Origin: an uncultured Bacteroidales bacterium
GTDB taxonomy: Bacteria; Bacteroidota; Bacteroidia; Bacteroidales; Paludibacteraceae
NCBI GenBank assembly: GCA_934667275.1
Contig: CAKULK010000006.1
Location: 62,001 to 126,000, forward strand
Direction: 5' to 3'
DNA length: 64,000 bases
A program made the translations under genes and the position numbers. Within the stretch, counting starts at the first letter, position 1. Each line of letters opens with the position of its first letter. Below, one piece after another: positions 42,971 through 51,293 of this stretch. Under the pieces are notes generated by a model. That model saw only the letters and a list, made by a program, of their open reading frames with translations, was not told the DNA's origin and made no database searches.

Positions 42971-43936
42971 TTACTTCTTGTAGAAGTACATAGCATCATA
43001 GTTCAACTGTGCACCCGGGATACCTTGTGTCAGGAACGATACTATGTATGCTGCACCTGTGTTATCAGGCTGAACCTTCAAACCTGCCAAAGCATCAGCG
43101 AACTGCGACATAGGCACGTCAAACTCATGCCAATAACCGTCACGGGGATAGTCACTGAAGATATAAGTACCGCTGTAAATCTTCGACGAACCGATGATGA
43201 AATGAGCCGTTTTCTCCTGACCGAAGAAGTAGAACTCATTGCCGTAACCGTCGGTAGAACGCATACCAAGGTGGAAGAAGTATTTGTCAGGCTCTGCGTT
43301 GATTTTGTCAATCAATGATTGAATAGCGACTGCCGAACCGGCATATCCGCCGCCTGCCCAACCGGCAGTACCGCAAACCATAGCGATGTAGCCGCCTTCC
43401 TCAGTATCGTAGAAGTTGCGACCGGTAGCCGTTACGAACTCGTATGTCAAGTTCTCGGTACCCTCAATAACCCAAGGATAGAAGAAGTTGGTCACATCGT
43501 CCGGACCGAAATCGGCAACAATCTTGTCACCCATCTTCTCTTTCGTAGCGTCATCCACATACACGGGATAGTACTCCGAAGCAGCCTTCAGCGTGAAACT
43601 GGTCTTGCCCGACTCACCTTCACCTACCTGGATAAAGAACTTAGCCGATACCTCACCGGCCTTTGCCAATACTACGGTGTTACCTTTGCTTACACCGGTA
43701 ACAACACCGTCCTCAACGGTAGCGACAGCCTCGTTACGCGACTCCCAAGTCAGTTGCGTGTTTGCGGGAGTAACATCGTAAGCAAGTTCCACCGACTCAC
43801 CTACATTCACTTTCACCTGCGAAGAGAGAGCGTCAATCTTGACCTCCGCATCTCCACCACTGCCGGGTGTGTTGCAAGACATGCAACCAACAGCCAATGC
43901 GCCTAACATAAGCGCCATCACTTTGTTTAGTTTCAT
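42971..43936 (-). CDS. Surface glycan-binding lipoprotein (SusE/F position)
   Basis: A 321-residue lipoprotein (signal LGALAVGCMSCNTPG). A Big2-type Ig-like domain spans residues about 30-110 (QLTWESRNEAVATVEDGVVTG). The C-terminal part (about 115-321) is a beta-rich domain with many aromatic residues (YYPVYVDD, VTNFFYPWVIEG, GYGNEFYFFGQEKTA, DYPRDGYWHEFDVPM), typical of glycan-binding platforms. No catalytic motif. Its place right after SusD is the usual one for SGBP-B. Ligand is inferred as beta-1,3-glucan from the enzymes around it. Confidence 0.83.
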   Translation of the reverse strand: MKLNKVMALMLGALAVGCMSCNTPGSGGDAEVKIDALSSQVKVNVGESVELAYDVTPANTQLTWESRNEAVATVEDGVVTGVSKGNTVVLAKAGEVSAKFFIQVGEGESGKTSFTLKAASEYYPVYVDDATKEKMGDKIVADFGPDDVTNFFYPWVIEGTENLTYEFVTATGRNFYDTEEGGYIAMVCGTAGWAGGGYAGSAVAIQSLIDKINAEPDKYFFHLGMRSTDGYGNEFYFFGQEKTAHFIIGSSKIYSGTYIFSDYPRDGYWHEFDVPMSQFADALAGLKVQPDNTGAAYIVSFLTQGIPGAQLNYDAMYFYKK

Positions 43937-44021
43937 AAAATTAGAAATTTAAAGAGTTAATTGATTATTTTGTTTAACAATATTATTATCATTTCCTTTC
44001 GTTTCCCACTCGTTTCAAACA

Positions 44022-44065
44022 GCAAGGGATGCGCAAGGGATAAGCAACCTATAACTAACCTATAA
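44022..44065. repeat. 11-bp tandem array between susD and the glycan-binding protein gene
   Basis: Four units in perfect register: GCAAGGGATGC, GCAAGGGATAA, GCAACCTATAA, CTAACCTATAA. Inverted relative to the very similar array at 28913-28956. The gap is 43937-44099. Confidence 0.9.
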
Positions 44066-44099
44066 CGATTCCGCGGACAATCCTTGCTGTTGATATAGT

Positions 44100-45728
44100 T
44101 TAATACTTCGGATTTTGCTCCATATGATTCAACTCAATCTCCTCGGCTGGTATCGGGAATATCTCGTTCTTGCCGGCAATGAATTTCGCCATGTGACCGC
44201 ATGCTGCCTCAGTCTCTGTCGCAGGATAGGTTACGTTCATATAGGTGTCCAAGCCATTCCCTTCGCCGCCATACCAACGCACAAGGTCAAACCAACGATG
44301 TGCCTCCATAGCCAGTTCCACACGACGCTCGTGACGAATGGCATTCAACAGGTCAGACCCTGCATCGGGAGTCGTTGTGCTGTAGGTATAGCCGGGATAG
44401 GTCGGCATATTACGTGCCGTGCGCACCTGGTTCAAATCGGTGGTGGCCTCGCCGTCCAAGCCCAAAGCCGCACATGCCTCGGCGTGCATCAACAGCACAT
44501 CGGCATAACGTATCTGTTTGTTGTTCAGCGGACCGCGTGCATGGTGATCCAACTCGTGACCGTACCAACCGTATTTGTTATTCAGATTGCGGTTACCCAA
44601 ATACACTTCTTCGCTGTTATCCGAAGCGTCATCCATCTGATCGTCTGTCGGAATCAGAATAGCCGCTTCACGGCGGACATCGCCCTCCTCAAACTCGTTA
44701 TACAGATTCTGCGTCGGATGGTTGAAACCCCAACCGGCATCGCCCAAAGTCAGGTTCTGTTTGGTGGAACGGGAACGCACCAAACGCTGTGTGAAACTAC
44801 CTGCCGTAAAGCCGTTACCCGAACCGAAATCCCCCCAAGGTACAGCCTTATATTGTATTTCAAACACCGACTCTTCGCCGTTCTCACCCTCTTCGCTGAA
44901 CATACCCGCATAGTCGGCATGCAAAGCATATTGGTTGCCCAGAATCACGCTGTCGCCCCATTGTTTGGCTGCCTTATAGTTGTCCTCGGGCTGCGATTTC
45001 GTGATGTAGCGCGACCAGTAGGGACTGGCCATATACAGGTGCGTCTTCATCAGCATAGCCTCTGCGGCGCCTTTGGTGGCACGACCAATCTCCGATGACG
45101 GCAGTTCGCTTACCTCCCACAGACCTTTCTGGGCTTCCGTCAAATCGGCAAGCACTTGGTCGAACACGCCCTCCACCGACGCACGGGGCATCTGCCACTC
45201 TGCACTGTTATCCAATTCCGTCAAAGTCAGAGGCACACCGCCGAACACACGCAACAGGCGGAAGTAATAATATGCACGCAGGAAGTGAGCCTCACCCAGC
45301 AAACGCGCACGCATTCTGTCGGTTAGCACCGAATCCGCAGCCATATCCGGAATATACTTCAACGCCAGATTGCAACGCCCGATACCTTGGTACTGCGCAC
45401 GATAGAAATCTTTCAGAATCACATTCGAAGCCGTTGTCTTCCAGTTCTCCATATCATAAGCATCGGCACCGTCATTCACATTCTGACCTCCCTTAAGGGC
45501 ATCGTCACTCACAATATCACCTATATACCACTCCGAGAAATACGTCTCGTTGAACTCCCACATCAATGGCACATAGCACCCCGTCACATTCTGCACGGCT
45601 GCCGTACCCGAGATATAGAAATCTTCCAACCGCGTCACACCCGGCTCGGGAGCAGTCAGATAGTCTTTGCAACCCGTCAGCAATGCACCACAAGCCAATA
45701 CCAATGTTATTATCTGTATCTTCTTCAT
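44100..45728 (-). CDS. susD: SusD/RagB-family nutrient-binding lipoprotein
   Basis: A 542-residue lipoprotein (signal VLACGALLTGCKDYL). The SusD fold is all helical with TPR-like pairs: ILKDFYRAQYQGIGRCNLALKYI, LGEAHFLRAYYYFRLLRVFGG, and the C-terminal RHERRVELAMEAHRWFDLVRW. It acts as the lid of the SusC channel and binds the oligosaccharide outside the cell. It lies 67 bases after SusC. The ligand is not evident from sequence; the GH16/GH128 context implies beta-1,3-glucan. Confidence 0.95.
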   Translation of the reverse strand: MKKIQIITLVLACGALLTGCKDYLTAPEPGVTRLEDFYISGTAAVQNVTGCYVPLMWEFNETYFSEWYIGDIVSDDALKGGQNVNDGADAYDMENWKTTASNVILKDFYRAQYQGIGRCNLALKYIPDMAADSVLTDRMRARLLGEAHFLRAYYYFRLLRVFGGVPLTLTELDNSAEWQMPRASVEGVFDQVLADLTEAQKGLWEVSELPSSEIGRATKGAAEAMLMKTHLYMASPYWSRYITKSQPEDNYKAAKQWGDSVILGNQYALHADYAGMFSEEGENGEESVFEIQYKAVPWGDFGSGNGFTAGSFTQRLVRSRSTKQNLTLGDAGWGFNHPTQNLYNEFEEGDVRREAAILIPTDDQMDDASDNSEEVYLGNRNLNNKYGWYGHELDHHARGPLNNKQIRYADVLLMHAEACAALGLDGEATTDLNQVRTARNMPTYPGYTYSTTTPDAGSDLLNAIRHERRVELAMEAHRWFDLVRWYGGEGNGLDTYMNVTYPATETEAACGHMAKFIAGKNEIFPIPAEEIELNHMEQNPKY

Positions 45729-45768
45729 AGTCCTGTACCTTTCCTCAAATAAGTAATTAGTCTTTTTT

Positions 45769-45796
45769 CCTTACTCCTTTATCCTTATTCCTATAT
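45769..45796. repeat. 7-bp tandem array between susC and susD
   Basis: Units CCTTACT, CCTTTAT, CCTTATT, CCTATAT end on the first base of the susC stop codon. Confidence 0.7.
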
Positions 45797-48700
45797 TAGA
45801 AGTTTGCATTCAAACCGAACGTGAAAGTACGGCTCTGCGGATAGTTACCGTAATCCACACCGCCCCCCACTTCGGGGTCATACCCCGAGTACTTGGTCAG
45901 CGTAAACAGGTTGCTGGCTGTCGCATAGAAGCGCAGACGGGAGCATTTGAATTTCTCAGTCACCTTCTTGGGAAGCGTATAGCCTATTTGGGCATTCTTC
46001 AAACGGAAGTAACTGCCGTCCTCTACGAAACGCGAACTATTGGCTGAATTCTGGGTAGAACCCATCGGGTTGGGAATAGTACCCGTACGGTTCTCATACT
46101 CCGTATAGTCCATACCGAACTTGGCGAAATAGTTCTGTACCTGTTCGTTGTCGTAACCAATCCACACATCTTTCATTTGCGAGCCCAAAGTGCACTCGTC
46201 ACCTGAACCTTCCGTGCGTTTGCGAAGTGCATTGTATATCTGATTGCCCGCCACGCCTTGGAAGAACAACTGGATATCCACCCCGTAGAACTCTGCTGTA
46301 AAGTTCAAACCGTAAGTTACTTTCGGGAACGGGTTGCCAATATAAGTATAGTCTTCGTTGGTCAGTTGATGGTCTCCGTTCAAGTCAGCAAACTTGGCAT
46401 CACCCGCATGCATGTTCTGGTTGGTGAAATAGGCTGCCTCTTCGTTGGTTTGGTAAATGCCTTCGTATTGGTACCCCCAGAAACTACGCAAAGGCATACC
46501 CACATCAGTCTTCAACAACGTACCGTTTTCGTACAGTGGAGAACCGCCGTTCAAAGAGCGCAACTCATTCTTAATCCACGAGATGTTTCCGCCAATCGAA
46601 TAGGAGAACTTGTTCACCTTGTGGCTGTGGTCCAAAGCGATTTCCACACCTTGATTGCGAATCACACCCACATTGCGCACCAGCGGATAGCGGTTGCCCA
46701 CGTGAGCCGGAGCGTTCACATACAGCAACGCATCCTTTGTATCGCGCAGGAAATAATCCACACTACCGCTCAACTTGCCGTTCCAGAACGAGAAGTCGAT
46801 GCCGGCATCCCACTGTTCATTGGTTTCCCATTTACCATTCAAGTCGGGCAAAGTCAGCACCGCTGCACCCTCTTGCATATATTGTCCGTTCAAGCCCAAC
46901 GGATAGCCGTAAAACACATTGGAAGAGAAGCCCATAGTCTTCACAAACGATGAAGAACCTACGCCGTCGTTACCCACTTGTCCCCAGCCTGCACGTACCT
47001 TCAAATTATCCAGCCATACCACCTCGTTGTCGCGGATAAACGGTTCCTCACTCACACGCCAAGCCAAGGCTACAGAGGGGAAGAAGCCCCACGGGTTCTT
47101 GGTAAACTTGCTCGATCCGTCAGCGCGGAAGTTCACCGTAGCCATATAGCGGTTATCGTAACTGTAGAAAGCACGACCAAGGAACGACAGACGACGCTCA
47201 CGCGACACGTTGTCCGAGGTCTTTGTCAGTTTGTCTTGAGGAGTGGTTGTGTTCGACAGATACCAGTGTTCGGGAGTCGGAGACAATATATCAATACCCG
47301 ATCCGCCAAGGCTGTAGTAGTTGCTCTCCTGCCATGTCTGACCCACCATCACCGAGAAATTATGCTTTCCTATTTCATTGGCATAGGTGATAGTAGTCTC
47401 TTCCAACAGCGTACTGGAACGGGACATGGAACGCTCCAGGAAATTGTTCAAACTCTTGTCATAAGTGGAGTAATCATACGCGTTCTTGTACAAACGGTAT
47501 TGATTGATATTGTAGTCCATAGAGATGGAGGGGCGGATAGTCAGACCTTTCACCGGCTGCATTTCCAAGTATATATCACCCACCAAACGTTCATCTTTGC
47601 TCAATGGGTAACTCTCATACACCATTGAGAACGGGTTAGTCACATTTTTGAAATTGCTGGAGGCTGCCACACGGCCACTCAAGTCAGTCACTTCGCCTGT
47701 GGTCTTGTCGGTGTAGGTAGAGCCTTCGGGGTAGTAAGTCGGGTCCCACGGTGCCATAGCCAATGCCGCCGAGATAACGGAAGCACCGGGGCTGTCGCTG
47801 TTATTCATGGCATTTCTGCCCTGGGCGAACATAAAAGAAAGGTGCTCGCCGAACTTCAACCATTTGCGAACCTGATAATCCGAATTCAAACGGAGTGTCA
47901 GGCGCTCGTAGTTGCTACCGATAATTGTACCTTCCTGACTGAAATAGTTGGCGGAAAAAGCATAGTGTCCTTTGTCGCTCCCGCCGTCCATACTCAGATT
48001 GTAGTTGTGCATGAAAGCGTTTTTGTTAAACACTTCGTCCTGCCAATCTGTATTACGGTCGTAGGTATAGTCCGCATTGTTGGGGAAATAACTGCTCGTA
48101 GCGCGGCTACGCATCCAGTTGGTCAATCCGCCGCCCTCTTCCACGGGGCTGTGGTATTGTACATAAGCATCTACCGCAGGCTTGCTGTCCTTCATGATAG
48201 CCATGCGCAGTTTGGTCTCTGCCATATCATAACTATCCATCAAGTCCAGTTTTTTCCATCGGTTCTGGAAACCCCAGTATGCGTCAAATGATATATTCGG
48301 TTTCGCCCCCCCCTGCGAACCAGTCTTTGTGGTTACAATGATTACACCGTTCGCACCACGGCTGCCATAAATAGCGGTTGCCGAAGCGTCTTTCAATATC
48401 TCCATCGACTGTATGTCATTCGGAGCGAGGAACGATATATTGCTTGTAATCACACCATCTACCACATACAAAGGATCGTTACCTCCGATTGCCGAACCGA
48501 TACCGCGAATACGTATAGTGGCTGCTTCACCCGGCTGACCGGAATTGGTCGTCACCGTCACACCCGCTGCCCTGCCTTGCAAAGCCTGGTCCAAACCCGA
48601 TACGGGAGCCTTGGTCAACTCATCGGCTTTCACCGAGGTTACGGCACCGGTCAAATCCGACTTCTTCATCGCACCATAACCGATAGCCACCACTTCGTCC

Positions 48701-49005
48701 AACATCACGTTGTCCGACACTAATGTCACTTTTATAGGAGTGGCAGGATTAGCCACCTTTACCTCTTGGGTCTTATAGCCAAGGTATGAGAATATGAGTA
48801 CATCCCCCGCCTTTGCCTCAATGGAGAAATTACCATCGAAATCGGTAATGGTTCCACTCGTCGTACCTTTCAGTACCACATTCGCACCGATAACAGGGTC
48901 AGGCTCTCCTTCTGCCATCACCACACCCGTCACGGTGGATTGCGCCATAGCCACGCCGACAAACATTATCAGCAGACTTACCACTAAAAGAAAATATCGC
49001 TTCAT
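45796..49005 (-). CDS. susC: SusC/RagA-family TonB-linked outer-membrane transporter
   Basis: A 1069-residue transporter. The signal peptide ends VGVAMAQ. A carboxypeptidase D-like regulatory domain follows (VTGVVMAEGEPDPVIGANVV, GNFSIEAKAGDVLIFSYLGY), then the TonB box region (MLDEVVAIGYG), the plug (GLDQALQGRAAGVTVTTNSG, IRIRGIGSAIGGNDPLYVVDG, ILKDASATAIYGSRGANG) and the barrel ending FTFGLNANF. It imports oligosaccharides together with SusD. The ATG at 49005 is preferred; the in-frame codon at 49014 is TTG. An exact Bacteroidetes promoter lies 84 bases upstream. Confidence 0.96.
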   Translation of the reverse strand: MKRYFLLVVSLLIMFVGVAMAQSTVTGVVMAEGEPDPVIGANVVLKGTTSGTITDFDGNFSIEAKAGDVLIFSYLGYKTQEVKVANPATPIKVTLVSDNVMLDEVVAIGYGAMKKSDLTGAVTSVKADELTKAPVSGLDQALQGRAAGVTVTTNSGQPGEAATIRIRGIGSAIGGNDPLYVVDGVITSNISFLAPNDIQSMEILKDASATAIYGSRGANGVIIVTTKTGSQGGAKPNISFDAYWGFQNRWKKLDLMDSYDMAETKLRMAIMKDSKPAVDAYVQYHSPVEEGGGLTNWMRSRATSSYFPNNADYTYDRNTDWQDEVFNKNAFMHNYNLSMDGGSDKGHYAFSANYFSQEGTIIGSNYERLTLRLNSDYQVRKWLKFGEHLSFMFAQGRNAMNNSDSPGASVISAALAMAPWDPTYYPEGSTYTDKTTGEVTDLSGRVAASSNFKNVTNPFSMVYESYPLSKDERLVGDIYLEMQPVKGLTIRPSISMDYNINQYRLYKNAYDYSTYDKSLNNFLERSMSRSSTLLEETTITYANEIGKHNFSVMVGQTWQESNYYSLGGSGIDILSPTPEHWYLSNTTTPQDKLTKTSDNVSRERRLSFLGRAFYSYDNRYMATVNFRADGSSKFTKNPWGFFPSVALAWRVSEEPFIRDNEVVWLDNLKVRAGWGQVGNDGVGSSSFVKTMGFSSNVFYGYPLGLNGQYMQEGAAVLTLPDLNGKWETNEQWDAGIDFSFWNGKLSGSVDYFLRDTKDALLYVNAPAHVGNRYPLVRNVGVIRNQGVEIALDHSHKVNKFSYSIGGNISWIKNELRSLNGGSPLYENGTLLKTDVGMPLRSFWGYQYEGIYQTNEEAAYFTNQNMHAGDAKFADLNGDHQLTNEDYTYIGNPFPKVTYGLNFTAEFYGVDIQLFFQGVAGNQIYNALRKRTEGSGDECTLGSQMKDVWIGYDNEQVQNYFAKFGMDYTEYENRTGTIPNPMGSTQNSANSSRFVEDGSYFRLKNAQIGYTLPKKVTEKFKCSRLRFYATASNLFTLTKYSGYDPEVGGGVDYGNYPQSRTFTFGLNANF

Positions 49006-49088
49006 TTGCACCAAAGTTTTAATCTGTTTCTACTACCGTTACGTCTCCATGACGCTACCCTTATCATCGGCTTGCGCTGAAAACGCTG

Positions 49089-49120
49089 CAAAATTACCAC
49101 ACTGCACCCGTACCTACAAA
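49089..49120 (-). promoter_or_regulatory. Promoter of the beta-glucan utilisation locus
   Basis: The minus strand reads TTTG (49117-49120), 20 bases, TAATTTTG (49089-49096): exact consensus. The AT-rich stretch 49121-49308 upstream contains an imperfect palindrome at 49245-49270 (GATTT/AAATC and CACA/TGTG arms), a possible operator or the end of the alkD-like transcript. Confidence 0.75.
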
Positions 49121-49308
49121 TTATGCGTATATGTTTTATAACATACTTTTCTCACAAAAACACAAAATATTAATACTACAAATATTTTATAACATAATGA
49201 TATTCACTATTATATGGCAGAATATACTTTTCACAAATAGAAATGATTTATCACACTACTATGTGAAATCGCGTAGTATAGTACAATGTGGGTGAAAAAC
49301 GAGTATAA

Positions 49309-50001
49309 TCAGACCAATGTACGCAAATATGACTTCTGTTCCGGCGTTATACGGAAACTCTCAATGGCCTTCTGAATAGTCTTGCGATGGGTCCAATCTG
49401 GCAACACATGGTTTTCCAAATACGGAATAGTGGATTCATATTGTTTGGCCAATGCCGTGGCGAAAAACCATGCCACCATCATACGGACATAATAGTGTTC
49501 ATTCTGTATATTTGCCACACTGTCCAAATGTTCTAAACGGAAGTTTGCAGGACCATCCAAGAAGAACACCATCAACATCTCGATACCGAAACGGATAATG
49601 TACGGTTCATCGCTGCTCATCCAATGATGAATATCCGACAGCAGTCGGTCTGGGTCTCGCTTCGCTGCAATAGCAAATGCACATGGGCGGAGCGAATCAC
49701 ACGTAGCCCAGTTATCCACAAAAGGCAGAAAATGCTCTAAGGTATCAATAGTCCGGGAATAATCTTGACTTTGACATATCAACAAACCGTGCAAATTATT
49801 CTCTTCATAATAGGTATGCGGTAGTGTGGACATGAAATCCTCATAGCCGCCATTTTTATACAATTCCTTTGCCAACCTGCGCAGAGCAGGCATACGCACA
49901 CCTATCACGGTACCTGAATCAACGGAAGGAATGAGTTTCGAATGGAAAGCCTGATACGAAACATCCTGCAGGGCAAATAATTGCTGTTGGATAGCAGTCA
50001 T
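49309..50001 (-). CDS. AlkD-like DNA alkylation repair protein (HEAT-like repeats)
   Basis: A 230-residue all-helical protein of the DNA alkylation repair/AlkD superfamily; AlkD excises N3- and N7-alkylpurines. Recognisable parts are VIGVRMPALRRLAKEL, HTYYEENNLHGLLI, FLPFVDNWATCDSLRPCAF (with the Trp-Ala-Asp-type region) and YVRMMVAWFFATALAK. Related stand-alone proteins in gut Firmicutes and Bacteroidetes lack biochemical proof. It follows the YjbR-like gene by 16 bases, which forms a small repair/nucleic-acid operon. Confidence 0.87.
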   Translation of the reverse strand: MTAIQQQLFALQDVSYQAFHSKLIPSVDSGTVIGVRMPALRRLAKELYKNGGYEDFMSTLPHTYYEENNLHGLLICQSQDYSRTIDTLEHFLPFVDNWATCDSLRPCAFAIAAKRDPDRLLSDIHHWMSSDEPYIIRFGIEMLMVFFLDGPANFRLEHLDSVANIQNEHYYVRMMVAWFFATALAKQYESTIPYLENHVLPDWTHRKTIQKAIESFRITPEQKSYLRTLV

Positions 50002-50017
50002 GTACGAAAACTATGTA

Positions 50018-50392
50018 TCAGTCTAAATAGGTATAAGGGTCGTCGATACTAAAAGTGACACGGTCGCGAACCGGCAGTTTCCTGTTTACTTCGGCATAAG
50101 CATGGCGCACCAAAGATTGAAGTAGCGCGTCCGATAGGGTGCCATTCAGCAGAATATCATTCCAATACTTCTTGTTCCAATGCCACGCAGCCTGCACAGC
50201 ATCATACCGTGTACGCAGTTCAAGAGCAAGTACAGGATCGCACTTCAGAACAACTTTATCCGGATATTCGGTAGCAATACAAGCAAAAATCTTTCCGCGA
50301 AGGCGATAAACCACTGTCGTTTCGTCAAACGGAGTATCTTCTGTCACACAAGGCAAGGAGAGACAATAATCTCTAAATTCTTCAGTATTCAT
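50018..50392 (-). CDS. MmcQ/YjbR-family DNA-binding-like protein
   Basis: A 124-residue small alpha/beta protein. It starts MNTEEFRDYCLSLPCVTEDTP, continues RLRGKIFACIATEYPDKVVLK and ends in the helix LLQSLVRHAYAEVNRKLP. The family folds like the double-wing DNA-binding motif; the biological role is unknown. It lies 17 bases after the DUF4097-like gene and 16 before the alkD-like gene. Confidence 0.88.
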   Translation of the reverse strand: MNTEEFRDYCLSLPCVTEDTPFDETTVVYRLRGKIFACIATEYPDKVVLKCDPVLALELRTRYDAVQAAWHWNKKYWNDILLNGTLSDALLQSLVRHAYAEVNRKLPVRDRVTFSIDDPYTYLD

Positions 50393-50409
50393 CGCGGATG
50401 GTGGTTCTG

Positions 50410-51120
50410 TTATTCTGCCTTCTTCACACGGATACTGCCGTTCACGGTCTCAAAATCCATCTCTGTGTTGGCAACAAGCGTAGTAGTAAACTCCCCGTCA
50501 CGTTTGCTATCACGGTAAGTGCCCTCAAATTCGGTTGAGAACTTACCCAACACTGTTTCATACTCTGCCGTAAAGCCCATATTAGATGGTTGATATACGG
50601 TTATCGAACCGTTCACCGACTCCGCATCAATCTTCCTCGCTGGCAACAAGTTATGCACTTCAATACTACCGTTCATCGTCTCGACATCCACCTCTGCCGT
50701 TTCAATTGCCACCACAATGGCACCATTCACGTTCTCAACATCTACCTTATTATATTGGGCATTCTGCGGCAATGTTATCACCAGCGATTTCTCTACAAGG
50801 TCTTTCTTCACCTTCCAATGTCCCGATTGGCAGAATTGTATTTTCAGTTTGCCATCGTAAACGCGATAATACATTTGAAACTTCGGTTCGAAAGTGCTTG
50901 ACGCAGGATATTCCTGCCATGTCGGAGCCTCAACATCACCATACACCACTGATACATGACCATTCAGCCAATTCACATCAATTTCCACAATACGCTCTAC
51001 CGTACTTCCGCCACCCGCCGTGTAAAGGTTCGCGTTGTCATACACATTGTTAATGGTGTTTGTTGCGCTACCGATGAGTACATTTCCCAAAACGGCTGCC
51101 AAAAGAATTAACTTTTTCAT
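50410..51120 (-). CDS. Exported DUF4097-like beta-helix protein
   Basis: A 236-residue protein with a signal peptide (MKKLILLAAVLGNVLIGSA). The mature part has repeats of the pattern VDVENVNGAI, VDVETMNGSIEV, IDAESVNGSITV and MDFETVNGSIRV, each about 22-30 residues apart: the repeats of DUF4097/GIN-like beta-helices found in putative adhesins. Location is periplasm or cell surface. It is first in an operon with the YjbR- and AlkD-like genes, an unusual mix. Confidence 0.78.
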   Translation of the reverse strand: MKKLILLAAVLGNVLIGSATNTINNVYDNANLYTAGGGSTVERIVEIDVNWLNGHVSVVYGDVEAPTWQEYPASSTFEPKFQMYYRVYDGKLKIQFCQSGHWKVKKDLVEKSLVITLPQNAQYNKVDVENVNGAIVVAIETAEVDVETMNGSIEVHNLLPARKIDAESVNGSITVYQPSNMGFTAEYETVLGKFSTEFEGTYRDSKRDGEFTTTLVANTEMDFETVNGSIRVKKAE

Positions 51121-51155
51121 TGCTGTGTTGATTTATGAGGTTTGTATTTCGGCTG

Positions 51156-51187
51156 CAAAGGTAGTGAATATTTATGTACTATGCAAT
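51156..51187 (-). promoter_or_regulatory. Promoter of the DUF4097-like/YjbR/AlkD operon
   Basis: The minus strand reads ATTG (51184-51187), 20 bases, TACCTTTG (51156-51163). Confidence 0.65.
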
Positions 51188-51215
51188 ACCAAAGACATCA
51201 AAAAAGTACAAAACA

Positions 51216-51247
51216 TTTGCAAATGTAAGAAACAAAACGTACCTTTG
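51216..51247 (+). promoter_or_regulatory. Promoter of mrp
   Basis: TTTG (51216-51219), 20 bases, TACCTTTG (51240-51247): exact consensus, divergent from the preceding promoter. Confidence 0.8.
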
Positions 51248-51260
51248 CACAACAAACAAA

Positions 51261-51291
51261 TTGTACATCGTTAATTCATAAATCGTACATA
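51261..51291 (+). repeat. ATCGT heptamer-like array in the mrp leader
   Basis: Segments TACATCGTTAATTCATAAATCGTACAT contain the AAATCGT and ACATCGT units also seen at 9753-9787 and 54780-54815. It ends 2 bases before the mrp ATG. Confidence 0.5.
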
Positions 51292-51293
51292 TT

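Noticed and set aside
49015..49308. CRISPR array in the AT-rich gap before susC
   Set aside because: No direct repeats of 24-40 bases with regular spacers and no cas genes.
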